Numbered from the stretch's first letter, positions 12,301 through 27,300 are shown. The stretch is DNA of 38,816 bases from an uncultured Peptococcaceae bacterium (GCA_947625705.1 CANQPG010000010.1:1-38816); one strand, 5' to 3'. The notes: generated by a model not told the origin, from the sequence alone. A program made the numbers and translations.

Positions 12301-15300
12301 CCCAGCGGCAGTGTGCTTACCTTTGGTGATAACACCAGAGGCGTTCTGGGCACCGGCGCGGCGCCGACCGATCTGCCGCGTTCCACGACGATCACCAACG
12401 TGCGCGGCCTGTCCGACGCCGTGGCTATCGTGGGCGGCGGCCGCAACTTTGCGGCTTTGACCTCCGACCGCGAGGTTTATGTATGGGGCGATAACCAGTC
12501 CCTGCAGTTGGGCAACCATGAAGTTATGGGCGGTTACAGCGCCACGCCTGTGCCGGTGACCACCGGTTGGGACGCCAACCTGGCCAATGTCACCGATATC
12601 AGTATCGGCGGCTATGATCTGACGACCGGTTCCGGCGCCAACACTGTTTCCAGTATTCAGATGATCGCCATGACGGTCGACGGCACGGTCTACACTTGGG
12701 GTTCTGCCGCTAACGGCAAGCTGGGCAACGGGCAAACGGAAAATCTTGCCGTGGCGCAGGAGCTGGTCAGCGAGCCGACGCTTACGGCCATGGACGTGGC
12801 GGCCGGCGGTATGCATACCGGCGTTATCGTCGAGAACGGTGACGTTTATGTTTGGGGTTCCAACAGCGATAACCAGCTGGGCAACCTGAATATGGGCAAC
12901 AATCAGCTGAACCCGGTCAAGGTGGGCGAGGATTACGTCTACATTGCTGAGGGTTATCACCACACGATCAAAGTTGGTCAGGAAATAACCGTTACGCCGG
13001 TATTCCAGCCTTTCTTCAACGTGCTGGCTAATGCGGCTGATGACACGACCTTTACATTTAATTCGGTCTATCCCGGCGTCGCCACCGTGGCGGCGGCAGC
13101 TGACGGCAAATCGGCCAAAGTGACCGGCGCGGCAGCCGGCCGCGGCGTGATCATTGCCGACGACGGCAATGGCCATAAGGCTTATACTGAAATTACGGTG
13201 CTGGACGCTGCTGCGGATTATCTGGTTATCCCGCAGACTTCCGCCGGCGAGGGCTTCACTGTGGCCGTGGACAAGGCAGGCACGGTTTACACATGGGGCC
13301 GCAACGATAAGGGTCAGTTGGGTGACGGCGATAACAGCGGCAGCAAGCGTATCTTCACGCAGCCCATTGATTTCGGCTTCACCAACGGCGAATATATCAC
13401 CCGCATTGCAGTGGGTGTGGATCATGTGCTGGCACTGGCTTCCGACGGCACGGTTTGGGCTTGGGGCAGCAACGCCAGCGGCAAGCTGGGCATTAACGCC
13501 ACCACGGCGGTCACGCCGTACAGCACGGTGCCGGTTCAGGTGGCATTGCCGGATATCGCGGGCGATATTGCAGATATCGCGGCGACGGCTGACGCCAGCT
13601 ACTTCATCACGCAGAACGGCAAGCTTTATGCCGCCGGCAAGGCTTCCGGCAGCACGGGCTATGGCATTGCGCCGACAGCGCTGAGCCTGTTTACCGAAAC
13701 GGTCAGCGTTTCCGGCAGTTATGCTCTGAAGGCTGACGGCTCGGTTTGGACTATTCCGGCCAACAGCACGGAAGCTTCGATCGCGAAGAAGAACGGTCTG
13801 GACGGCAAGGTGATCATTGCCGCTTCCAGCAGCTTGGATACGCCTAACCACACGCTGTTGATCGACAGCGAAACCAAGGTGTGGGCGTTCGGTCAGAACA
13901 GCAATGGTGAGCTTGGTATCAACGAGCGCGGCGAAGGCTCTGATCAGCCGGTTCAGGTACGGTCGCTGGAGGACGGCGGCCAGTTTACGGGCGCCCGGCA
14001 GGTGGCGGCCGGCAACGGTTACAGCCTGATACTGACCAATAATGGCGCTGTGTATGGCTGGGGCGCCAACGATAAGGGTCAATCCGGCCAGGCAGAGGTT
14101 GACGGCAGCCCCGCTGCCGCGCAGGCACTGCCGTATATGGTGATCTCTTATCCGAAATTTGACGAGACGAACAATACCGCCAACATCACCTGGATCGACG
14201 CGGGCACGACGCATAGCTCCAGCGTGGATAACGAGGGCTTTGTCTGGAGCTTTGGCGCGAATGAAAACGCCCAGTTAGGCAATGAGGACGACATGGACTC
14301 GGCGCAGCCCGTTTTGGCGGGTCAGCAGCAGATCTCCGTGGATCCGCAGGTGATCGATATCCTTACCGGCAGCTCTTTCGATCTTAAGAATGGCACCGAT
14401 CTGAACGGCAACCAGCTTAAGCTGGCGCTCTCGGATAACCTGAACCTGCTGCTGCGTCCCGGCGATACGGTGGGCACGTTTAAGGCCAGCTCGCTGAACC
14501 CGAACATTTTGACGGTGGAAAGCGATATGGTCACTATCACACCGCAGGTGGAAAGCGGTCAGGCAATTCTGCGGATCGTTGACACGACCAGGGGCGATGT
14601 GACTGCGGCTTATATTACGGTCAACATTCACAGTACGGCGGATACGGTGCTGCCGATGATCGTCGGCGGCGAGCAGTTCACCGTGGCGCTGAAAGCCGAC
14701 GGTACGGTCTGGACTTGGGGCGACAACACCTCCGGCCAGCTCGGCCAGAATATGACGGCGGACGTATTGAGCGGCAAGACCGTTCCGGTACAGGTGGTAA
14801 GCCCTGACGCGGCTGCCTACCTGACGGACGTCAGATATGTGGTGGCCGGTAAGTCTCATGTACTGGCTATCAGCAAGGTTGGTTCCGATTATAAGGTTTA
14901 TGCTTGGGGCGATAACTTCTACGGCCAGCTGGGCACCAACCAGCCGGACGCGGTGGTGGCCGTGCCGACCGAGATCGTGCTGCCGGAAGAAAACGGTCAG
15001 CCGGTTGTGCCGGTTCGGGTGAGCGCCAAGGAAAACACTTCCTATATGTTGACGCAGTCCGGCAATGTTTACGGCTGGGGCGAGGGCTTCGGCAGCGTTG
15101 ATACGCCGCAGAAACTCAACTGGTTCACCAATGTGGTCGGCCTTTCGGGCGAATATGTATTGACGGTTGACGGCAGCGTATGGCAGGTTGTGCCGAACGC
15201 CATGCCGGAGAAGATCTTCGGCTTCAAGGGCGGCACGAATGGCCGCGATGACGTTGACGTGGTGAAGATCGCCGCCGGTTACGATCATCTGTTGGCGCTG

Positions 15301-18300
15301 GATAAGAACGGCAACGTTTGGTCGATCGGCAAGAACGGCCACGGTCAGCTGGGCCGCAATAACAGAACCGATAACCCCTCCAGACCGTATATGGTTCTGA
15401 AGGGTGCGCAGACGAATACCGGCGATTACCTGGCGAATATCGTGGATATCGCGGCCGGCAGATATTGGTCGCAGGCGCTGGATAAGGACGGCGCGGTTTA
15501 CGTCTGGGGCTACAATGCCAATGGTCAGCTGGGCAACAACGAGACGGCAGATGCGCTGATCCCGACTGTTCCGGCCAGAAAGACCGAGGATAAGATCATG
15601 ACCGCTCTGGGCAGCGGCTATGACCTGCGCCTGGAAATTGAACAGGAAGGCACGGTTTGGGGCAGTGGTCTGAACAGCAGCGGCCAGCTGGGCGACGGCA
15701 CGACGACTAACCGCTTTACGCCTACCGTGGTGGGCAGCAATGAGCTTCAGCTGCTGCTGGATAAAGATACGACCGATGCCGATAATTCGTTTGAGGTGGT
15801 TCTGGGCACGATCTATCTGCACGCGGGCGACACCGCGCAGTTAAAGGGCGGCTTCAGTGTATTCAACCTGTATCAGCCCAATGTTGAAGCGGACGAATTC
15901 GCTTATCATACCAACAACAGCCCGGTGGCTTCCATCGTTGAAAACACGGGTATTATCACGGCCAACGCACCGGGTATTGCCTACATCAGTGTGGAAGAAT
16001 CCGGTTATACCAAGGACGAGGCTTTCCTGAAAGTTATCGTGCTGCCGGAGGGCGCTTCTTATGACTTCCAGCCGAAGATTTTGACGAATGGCAGCCATGC
16101 CGTGGCGCTGCGCCATGACGGCACCATTTGGAGCTTTGGTATCAATTCCAGCGGCCAGCTGGGTGTGGGCAATACCGCAAACACCGACGTGCTGACGCAG
16201 ATCAGCCCGACCGGCCATACCTTTAAGGAGATCGCGGTTGGTTATAACCATACTCTGGCTATCGCGGAAGACGGCACGGTTTGGGCGGCCGGCGATAACG
16301 GCTACGGCCAGTTGGGCACCGGCGGCGGCAACAGCAGCTCGATGACGCAGGTGAACGGCCTGACCGATATCATGGCCATCGCTGCCGGCAAGAACTTCAG
16401 CCTGGCGCTGGATAAGACCGGCCGGGTTTATGGCTGGGGCAACAACGAAAACGGCGAGATCGGCCTGGGCAACGCGGTGAACCGTCAGATGACGCCTACG
16501 CCGCTGGGTCTCAGCAGCATTGCCTTTATTTCGGCGGGCGCGGAACATTCGCTGTTCCTGACTGCCAGCGGTTCGGTTTATGCCACCGGCAGCAACCGTT
16601 ACGGCCAGTTGGCGATCTCCGGTGAGACTGTTGTCAAGACGCCGGTTCTGGTCAGCAGCCTGAACGATATTATTCAGATCAGTGCCGGTACGGATCACAG
16701 CTTGTTCCTGAACCGTACGGCCAGCGTTCTGAGCGTCGGCAACAACACCGTCGGCCAGCTGGGCCGCGCGGGCAGCGCTACTTCGACGCCTGCCATGGTG
16801 CAGAACGTTGACAGTATTATGGAGATCAGCGCCGGCGATCAGCACTCTTTCCTGCTGGATAACGAGGGCTATGTGCGCGGCTTTGGTCTGAACGATAAGG
16901 GTCAGCTGGGCAACGGTTCTTACACCGACCAGAGCGATCCTCTGCGCAACACGTTCCTGATGAATGACGGTATCCGTGCTAATCAAATCAGCGCCGGCAG
17001 CAAGTACACCGTACTTTCTGACGTCGACGGCAACGTTTACGGCTGGGGCGATTACACGCAGGGTACTGTTGCGGTCAACCGCAATGAAACCAAGAGCAGC
17101 ACGCCGGTTCTGATCGGTGAAAGACAGCAGCTCATCTATAACGATAATTTGACGGTTCCTGTTGGCGGAACGGTTACGCTGGACACTTACTTCGGCGATA
17201 AATTCAATTTGCTGACTGAGGATACCAGCAGCTCCGGCGGCACCTTCGAGTATCATATGCAGAACGAGGACATCGCGGAATGGGGCAGCGCCACTTCCAG
17301 CGGCGTGGAGATCACGGGCAAGACGCCCGGCGTCACCCACCTGAAGATCTCGCGCGGTGAACTCACTTCGATTTGTATCATTTCCGTTACCAGTGAAGAC
17401 GGCGTGGCTATGCCGATGGTTTCCTCCGGCAACGCACACAGTCTGGCGCTGAAAGCGGACGGTTCGGTTTGGGCTTGGGGCTATAACTATTATGGCCAGT
17501 TAGGCGACGGTTCGCAGAATTCCGCCGCTTCCCCGATCCAGGTGGACTTCTCTTCCATTCTGGACGCCGGCACCAACATCGTGGCGGTCTGCGCCGGCGA
17601 GTATCATTCTCTGGCGCTGACCAACAAGGGCGAGGTTTACGCCTGGGGCGATAACAGCCGCGGCCAGTTGGGCTTGGGCGTTACCGATGACTTTGTTACC
17701 ACGCCCACCAAGGTTGGCGGTCTGCTGGAGAACAGCATCATCACCAAGCTCTCGGCCGGTGAATGCCATACTATCGCGCTGGCAGCAGATGGCAGCATCT
17801 ACGCCTGGGGCGATAACCAGAAAGGTCAGCTCGGTATCGGTTTGGACGTTGACTCCCGCCGTGTACCGGTTCAGACCATTAACATCAACAAGGCCGTCGA
17901 TATCAGCATCGGCGCGGGCGGCAACAGCACCAAGGCGGTTCGTTATGACGGCACGCTGTGGGGCTGGGGCGATAACACCGCACATCAGATCGGCGGTATC
18001 GGCGCTGCGGCCGGTGCTTCGGGCATTGCTGAGCAGTACCTGAAACCGGAGCAGATCAGCCTGGGCGAATACGACGGCAAGATCGTTCGTACCTATGACG
18101 GCAAGAGCCACGTTGTTGTGCTGCTGAATGACGGCAAACTGATTTCCTGGGGCTATAACGGTGAGGGTCAGCTGGGCACCTCGGCCAGCGCCAGCACCAG
18201 TCCTGACTTTACGCCGTCGCTGGTAAGCGGCTTTGACGGCCAGCCCGGCAAGTATGTGGTATCCGTGGCCGTTGGCGCCACCCATAACGTAGCGCTGCTG

Positions 18301-21300
18301 GACGATCAGAGCGTTTGGGTATGGGGCGACAGCGCCCAGGGCCGTACCGGCCTGGGCACCACGAGCGACCAGCCGCTGCCGACCAAACTGCCGCTTAATG
18401 GTGCAAGTGAATATCGGGCGGTCGGCGTAGCCACCGGCGGTGCGTTCTCCACTATTGTGCTGGACGACGGTTCGGTTTATGCCACCGGCCAGAACACTTA
18501 TGGCCAGTTGGGCAACGGCACTTCCGGTAAGTCCGGCGAGTTTAAGAACCCGGACGAAGCCGATAAGAACACTTTAACGCGCGTAGTCGGCAAGACTTCC
18601 AGCATTACCCCGGACAGTATTCTGATCCCGGCCGGCGGCAGCGTAACGGCCACCGCCAAGTTTGAAAGCTTCAACCTGTTTGACGCCAGCACTATTTCTA
18701 CCACCGTTCAGTGGGAGATCATTGAAGAATTGCTGAAGCGCGACCCTGCCGCGGACGCGACTCCTTCCGCGACCACCGAGGGCGAGACCCCCGGCGAGGA
18801 CGAAGAGGTTACGTATGACCCGGCGGGCAGTGTCGCCACGGTTGACGCGAATGGTCTGGTGGTTGGCATTGCGCCCGGCACTGCCAAGCTGAAAGCTACC
18901 GATACCGTGACCGGCTATACCAAGACTATTGATATTCAGGTTGTTGAGGCCGGTTCGATCAGACCTGAGCTGATTTGGGTCGAGAAAGACGCCGCCAAGG
19001 CTGTTCTGGCCACGGCAGCCAAGGAAAAGGGCTATCTGGCCGACGACGAGTTCGATACGACCACTAACGATTATAAGAACATCAAGGGTCTCTATACCGC
19101 CAATCCCGAAATCGAGGGCGATTATGGCACGATCCGCGTCAAGAGCTTTGTCAGCGAAGACGTGATCGAGCTGGTGGATAAGGCGGGTACGCCGATCGCC
19201 GGTGTGACTGCGACGAAGAACAACACGGCCGGCAGTCAGTTCAACGGCTATTACGAATTTACCAATGTTCCGATGCCGGAGAGCCAGCTGGCTTATGACT
19301 TCTATCTGAAGTTTACCAATAATAATGTCAGCCCGGCCTATGAGGGCATTTACAAACTGCATGTTATCCGCTATTCGGACGACCGCGGCCTGTATTCGCT
19401 GATCGTGGGCAACAACATTGATAATCCCACAGTCGCTGATTTGACGGGTCTGAACGTCAATAATCCCAGCGATTTCACGGCGGCGCGTTTGGGCGACCGT
19501 ATCAAACACGCGGATCTGGCGGCGCTCACCACTACGGCGACGCTCACCAGTGAGCCCAATCACTACATCTACATTCTGGACGACACTAACGTGGCCACCC
19601 AGAACCAGCCGCGCGTATTGTACGTATACGCTGCCGGCCATGCCGCTTCCACTATCAAGGTGGACGATATTCTGGTGAACAGCGACCACAAGACGGAAGA
19701 CAGCGCGGTTCAGCCTATCCACAGCAACAGCCTTGACGCCCAGATGTTCTACATGGGCAAGGACGAAAGCGTTGTTAACGTGCCGATCCTGGTGACGGCG
19801 CAGAACGGCCAGAGCAAGAACTATTCGCTGAACATTTACCGTCAGTCGGTGGTTACCAATCTGGAGTCCATCACCGTTAAAGAACATGAAGGCACGCGTG
19901 AATACACCGCCTATAAGACGGGTCTGAACACTTATGAAGTGCGTCTGCCCGCCGGTATCAGCGCGGTTGATATCACGACCACCGCGGCGGTCGCCGATGT
20001 GGCGCCGACGATCAAGTACATCACCGGCACGCAGACCACCGCTGAGTTGGCCAATCCGGCCACGCTGGAGAACCATGCGCTTTCCGGCAATGTATCGCAG
20101 GATAGAGTGAATATTGAGGTCAAGGTTGGCAGTATTGTCAGCCAGCCGCAATACACGCTGAATATTATTACTACCGGTGACGAGGCCAATAACGCAACGC
20201 CGGCAGTCACCGTCAGCAATGACCGTATCGGCACGCAGACGTTGACCGAAAACCCGGCCGGGCGTTATGAATTCAGTGTCGACCGTCTGCAGGATAAGCT
20301 GACGCTGAATGTCACCACGCTGCTGGCAAGCGGCACCGTCAAGATCGGCGACTATGAGGCGCAGCCGTATCACAGCAGCCGCGAACTGGATATTGATATC
20401 CCGCCGGCTCCGGGTCTTGGTTATCAGGACTTCCCGTTTGTGATCACCGGCGGCGGCACGACGAAGACATACACGTTCCGCGTCTATTACAGTGACGCCG
20501 ATGCGCGCTTGTCGAGCATCACGGTTACGCCGCAGAGCCCGGCCGGCCCGGCCAGAAGCGCGGTTTACGACACCGAGGAGGACGCTTACATCGCCTCGGT
20601 TGGCTCCGGTACTACCAGCGCGATCCTTACGATCAATGCTGTTGACACCGGTATCTCGCTGTCGGTGGCGGCCACGGATGCCGACGCCAGAGCAGGCTTG
20701 GCCACAACAACGTGGACCAGCGGCTATTACAGCAACGTGCAGACTTTGGACGCTGGCGCTGATACCGTGCGTTATGTTGCGGTACGTCCTGCCGGCAGCG
20801 ACTATGGCGACGGCAATTATGACCGGGTGTTCCGGGTCATTATCCGCAAGATGTCCGGTGATGTAACGCTGACGCTGAAGTATGGCGATGATACGCTGAC
20901 GGCTGATACCACGGCGGATCCCACCGGCCATACCTATAACTTCCTGCTGCCGCGTTCCGCTGACGGCACGGATAACACCGGCACTACTGCCGCGCCGAAG
21001 GATTTGGTGGCCAAGACCACCAGCAGCGCGGCCAAGGTCGTGCTGAGCAACCAGGTGACGGGCGTGACCATACCGGCCACGGCCACCGACACTGACAGCG
21101 TGACCTTTACCACCGGTCTGCCTGTGACGCCGAATAAGACCACTTATTATGCTTACGTTAAGGCGGAAGACGGTACCACCGATACTTACACCATCAATCT
21201 CTCCAAGCGCACGGCCAACACCTCGCTGGACGCGACTGACGGCGTTAAGGTTATCGGCACGAACGGCACTTATACTGCCACCTTTAACAGTGCGACCAAC

Positions 21301-24300
21301 ACCTATACTGTAAGAGTTCCTTATGAGGCGACGGTCGATATTGCCGTGCAGCCGCAGGATCCCGACGCTTATGTGGCGCTGGATAGCGACACCGGCCATA
21401 TTGCGCCGACCGGCACCCCGGCAGTGGCGCTGTTCGAGGATTATGCGCTGACCGGCGCCGACAGCGGCCGCATGACTACCACCATGTATGTGCAGAAGCC
21501 GGACGGCATTAATCCTTCCACTTCCTATACATTGGTAATTGAATACTCCTCCGGTGATACCACTTTGCGTTCGCTGGACGAGCGCACCGATTACGCGGGC
21601 AAGATCCGCAGCGTGACCGGCGAGCCTGATTATGACTATGCACTGGGCGTCAACGCGCTTGATATTACCGACGGCAAGACGCTCACCCTGCGGGCTGAAG
21701 CCACCAGCCGCACCGCCAAGATCTACATTGATCTGTTGGACGGCAACGGCTACATCACTGATGACACCTATGTTATCACCAAGGACTTCACGCTTAACGC
21801 CGCTTTGATCAGCGCGGGCTGCATCATTAAGATCAAAGTGGAGCCGGAAGACGGCGGCACGCCGGCTGAATATGGTCTGAAGATTTATCAGAAGTCCAAT
21901 AACACGGCTCTTACGGCGGTTAAAGCGCCGGTGGTCACCGACGAAGCTGCGTCGCTGACTTATGATAACGATTTGGGCGGCTATGTGGTTTATGTGGAGA
22001 ATAACCGCACGATCCTGCCGATCCGCGTTATCGCCGCTGACGACCAGGCCACCATCGCTTTGGGTGCGCTGAACGATACCACCCAGCCCACCGGCGGTTA
22101 CAGCAGCAGTGCTGATTATACCAACAGCCGCTATTCCATTGCGGGCATTGACCTGACGACTGAAAACGTTATCTATATTTACGTTAAGGCCGAAGACGGC
22201 ACCGTTGCTCCGTATAAGCTGTTCGTGAAGTCTCAGGACGGCAGCAACAAGCTGGATAAGGTCGAGGTACTGGTGGGCAGCGTATGGCGCGAGGCTACGG
22301 TTGACGCCGACGGCAATTACAGTATCAATATTGCCAATACGGTGAACACCGTTGACGTTAAGGCGACGGCTGAGTCCACAAGCGTACGCGGTATCACGAT
22401 CAACGGCACCTATAACAGCAAGCCGGAGCCCAATGTGGTCATCAAGACCGGCGTGGCTGCGCCGACTACGGCGGCCAGCCGTGTGGCGATTGAGGTTACG
22501 GCGGCCAACGGTGACGTCAAGACGTATTATCTCAGCATTAATCATGTTGCCGTCAACACCGATTTGGGCAGCTTGAAGGTCAACAACCACATTATCAATG
22601 TGGCGGCGCCTCTGCTGATCGACGGCAAGACCTACTATGCGCAGCTGCTTACCGCGGCTGACGCCGATCCCGGTACGATCCTGATCTCGCCCAGCGACAG
22701 CAATTCCAGTGTGAAGCTGGAGCTGATGACGGCGACCGGCTCCACGCCGGAGGGCATGCAGTATTCCTATACGGAAATTACGCCTGCCGCTGACGGCACG
22801 TGGAATGACGTTAACTTTAACCATAAGTCGGTAGATTCCGGCGACCCGAGCGATACCACGCTGTTCCGTATCACGGTTACGGCGGCGGACGGCTACACCA
22901 CCGCGCAGTATATTCTGTCGGTCAGCTTCCCGTCCTCTGACGCCGAGCTGGAATACGTCAAAGTGGGCGACTATTACGCCCAGAAGGACGCCGACGCCGA
23001 TATTTGGCGGGTGGCGATCCCCGAAACCAGCACTTTCGCCCGTGTTACCATGAAGATGCTTGATGTTTCCGCTTATGTTGGCGAAGACTTCTCCAACACG
23101 CAGTGGAAGCAGGCTATCCATACCGAGACGATAACCGGGCTGTACCTGCAGGGCGGCAATACCGAAACCAAGTCCATCTATGTAATGGGTTCCAACGGTA
23201 TCCCGAAGGCTACCCCGTATACGCTGATCATCAGCGGCAGTAATGAGGCTGTAGGCGTGCAGGAGGTTACGGTGAACGGTCTGCCGGCCACCGCTCCGAC
23301 GGCAGATGAAGAGAATTACGTCTTCAATGCGCTGCTGCCCAATGCTTCCAAGGCCAGCGTAACGGTGGTGTCCAACAAGAATACGGCCAATGTTCAGATC
23401 GAGGCCAACAGTCCTGAAGCGGGGCGTGCCACTGCCGAAGTTGATTTGGCAGCCGACCCGGCTGAGGTCACTTGGGTGAACTTCACCGTCAGCGAAGGCG
23501 ACGAGGTGCTCGGCAGCAAGCTGAAGATGACCCGTCTGAGCGACGATTACCGCTTGAACCTGTGGCTGGACGGTGAACAGAACTATACCGTGAACGCCGA
23601 CGGCTCGTATTCCTATTACGTTGACGCCGGTGTGACCGAAGTTGACATCGAGGCTATTGCCGATAACCAGGCGTATATCGTGACCATTAACGGTTACAGC
23701 GATCAGTTTGGTTCTTCCAGCAGCGTCGATAACGCGGTCGATCCCACGCAGAACGCGAAGCTGGATAACTCCTATCTGTATAAGATGGGCACCAATGACT
23801 TCTCGCTGGTGACCGTGACGGTGAAAGCCGCTGCGGGCGACGCCGTGTTCGCCACTTATAACGTACGTATTTACCACAAGGCGAACAACACCGGTATTAC
23901 CTCGGCAATTGCCAACCCCGATACCGATTACGAGACCAAGGATACCGAGGCCGATGTGCTGTATGAGGGCACTGAGCCTTACGGCGTGTTCGAGGTTTAT
24001 ATCCCGATCGATGCTGATAACCCGAATAAACCGGTTTATCAGGCGAACATCAGGATCACGCCGGAGGATTCCAACGCCGAGATCAATCTGAATAATGCCG
24101 GCTTCACCGTGGGCACTGTGGAAAGACAGTTGTCGCTGATGAACCCGACGGATATCAAGGGCGACGGCGTGATGGGTTATATCGTTCCGATGGTGGTCAA
24201 GGCCGCCAACGGCGAGGAAATGCGCTACGAGATCCACATCTTCCGCATTAATATGCAGGCGGATCTGATCAAGGTTTCGCATAACACCGCGTCTAACGAA

Positions 24301-27300
24301 ATTACCCCGGACGACAACGGTATCTATAACGTTTATGAGCGCAAGGATAAGACGGGCTCCAGCCTGATCTTCCAGTCCTCGCCTGATACCTGGATCGAGA
24401 TCTTGCAGGAGCAGGGCGGCGTGATGACGCAGCTGGTCAAGAGCGACCGCACGCAGACCAATTCCAACATCTTGTCGGTATCCGATCTGCCGGTCAACGG
24501 TTTGGCGACTTTGGCTGATGACCAGTATCTGGAATACACCGTTATTGTTCATGCCAAGGACGACTCCGATTATTCGCGGCCTTATACGCTGCGCATTTAT
24601 CCGCAGAGCGACAATCTGGATATTAAGGTTTACGTCAACTTCGATGGTGTGAACGACATTGAAGTTGATTGGGATACCATTCAGCTGATTTACGACGGCA
24701 GTATCCCGATCGGTGTGGAAAATGCTACCATTAAGGTGGTGGCGGCCAATCCGTTCACCAAGGTTGGTATTGACAGCACAACCGATATGCACGAGGGCAG
24801 CTGGTCTCAGGATATTAACGTGCCTGCCGCCAACACCAGCGCACAGTTCAATATCTATGCCACCTCGCAGAGCGGCACTGATTTGACGACCAGCGGCAAT
24901 ACCGGCCGTATCCTGAAGCTGACGAGAAGAAGCAATGACAACAGCCTGAACGCCACCGACGTTATTCGTCTGGATACCACTCCGTTTGAAGCAGCCGAGG
25001 TGGACGGCGACGATTATGTCTTCTATATTGATAATAACCGGGCTCCGTTCGATGTTCGTGTGACCCCGGCGGCCAGCACGGCTTATGCCCGCGTTGGTTA
25101 TTACCGCAACAACACGGTTGATGACAGCAACTGGGTGGGCTGCGATTGGTCGACTTCTGCCGGCCAGGCGGTTGAGCATGAGGTTTCCATTGACGAGAAC
25201 GGCGGCCATTATCTGATCGAGATCATGGCTGAAAACGGCGACGTGGCCACTTATAACCTCTATATCCGCGCCAAGTCTGCTGATACGTCGATCAAGAGTA
25301 TCGTCTTCCAGGAAGGCAAGGTCGATCAGTTCAACGTTGACACCGGCAGTAATATTAACGTTATCTATGACGCCAATGTGGCGCAGGGCGCTTTCAGCTT
25401 CAAGATCGAAACGAACGAAGCGCACGCAGTTATCGAGGAGATCGTTCAGGTCAGCATGGCTGACGACACTGTGAGCGATATGCCTGCCGGCAAGACGGTG
25501 ACCTATAATGCCACCACCGGTTTGTATTCCATTGACAGCGGCATTGCCATCGGTTCCAAGGAATTCTACCGTATCAAGATGCTGGCGCATAACGGTGCAA
25601 GAAAGAACTATTACCTGCGTCTGACGGGCGCTTCCATCGACCTTAAGGTGACAAGCGTTAAGGTTGAGGAAACGACCAAGACGGCGGGCGACAGCAATGG
25701 CCGCTATGTATTCAACGTAGCGGAAGGCACGCCTAACGTTCCCGTTACCATCACGGCCAACACCGAAGCCAGGATTTACAGCATCAACGGCACGGCGATC
25801 ACGGCTCCGGTGGGCGCGATCAATGTTTGGAACGACAACAATTATGCTCTGGATACGACGGGCGACAGCACCGTTATCACCTTCGTGGTGGCGGCGGGCT
25901 TCTATCTGAACGACCAGAGAACGCCGAACGCCAAGGCTACCTACACGGCCGAGATATTCAAGGCCAGCAACAGCGTTTCGGTGGCCAGCGTGACGGTGAA
26001 CGGCGAAACGGCGATCGCCGACGCGAGCAACCCGACTATCTATGAAGTGGCTCTGCCCTCCACAGATACCTTGCCGGGCACCGATGTCAGCGGCAAGAAC
26101 CCGGCGCACATCATCATCAACGCGGTCAATGGCTTCAGCACCATTGAAATGCTGAAAGATGATAACACTACCAAGCAATCCGATATCGGCGAACTGACGA
26201 TAGACCGTACCACTAAGAACCCGGCAACAGACGTCGTCAATGAGTTTGACTTTGATGTCATTTCCTCCTCCGGCACGTCGAACCAGCACTACACGCTGTA
26301 TGTTTACCGTGACGCGGAAGAGATCGGCCTGGAAAGCGTCTTCTTCGAGGGCGTTGAGCTGATCGACGGCGCCAACACGGAGATCCTGCTGTTTGAGGAA
26401 CCTGCGCCGACCAGAGAATACACCGTTACGGTAGATAATCTGGCGCCGGTGACCCTGCGTATCAACGCCAAGGGCCGCATGGCCAATGTCCGGGTATACG
26501 GTGATACGATCACGACGCCGATCGTACAGCGGGCGTCGCTGCCGGTCACCAACTTGGCGCTGAATGACGGCGTGACCAACTTCTATTTCGAGATTTTGGC
26601 TGCCGACGGCATCAACGTCAGCGAAACCTATCATATTACTGTTAGATACACCGGCCAGCCCGAAGGCCGCCCGATCAGCGTTAAGTATGCCAACCAGGCT
26701 GCTGTGGCGGCGGATTGGGACGACCACATCTATCTGCTGAACGTTGGCAGCAGCGTCAACAACGGCCGTCTGGAGGTCGTGGCCAGCAGTATCAGAGAAA
26801 CCGTGACTTATAACACCGCCACTTCCACAAACGGCGAGCTTTCGGTTCCCAACCTGCCGGCGCTCTCTAACCCGACGGTATTTGAATTCAGCATTACGGC
26901 ACCGAACGGCGTCGATGTTGAGAATTACAAGCTGTACGTCATTAAGGGTCTGGCGACGTTGTCGAACATCACAGTTAATGACAACACGCCGACGCAGGCC
27001 AGCGCCTCGCGCTACACCTATAGTGTGGTGCCGAATGCGACTATGGCCAAGATCAACGTGACGGCCAGCATGGACGTGGCCCGCATCACTATCGGCTCCG
27101 ACGCGCCTGCCTATGGCACGGCGGAAAGCCGCGTGGCGCTCAGCAGCGGTTCGGTAACCACTGTTCCGGTCACCATCTCGGTTTATCCGTATGATGCGGC
27201 CAACAGCTTAAATTACGAAGTCGAGATCAGCAAGTACAGCAACGATCTGCGTCTGGTCAGCGTACAGGTTCAGTCCGGCGGCGTCTATAAGGTGGCGCAA

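Noticed and set aside
1948-18597. RCC1 blades as evidence of a eukaryotic-type Ran exchange factor
   Set aside because: The protein is exported by a signal peptide and has the multi-propeller plan of bacterial secreted proteins; only the fold is shared.
18574-26727. An antisense open frame of 2,717 codons, with similar ones at 29281-37371, 8533-14214 and 4861-8475
   Set aside because: All are codon-aligned opposite the real gene and exist because TTA, CTA and TCA are avoided. The translations are Arg/Ile/Val/His-rich with no recognisable domains.
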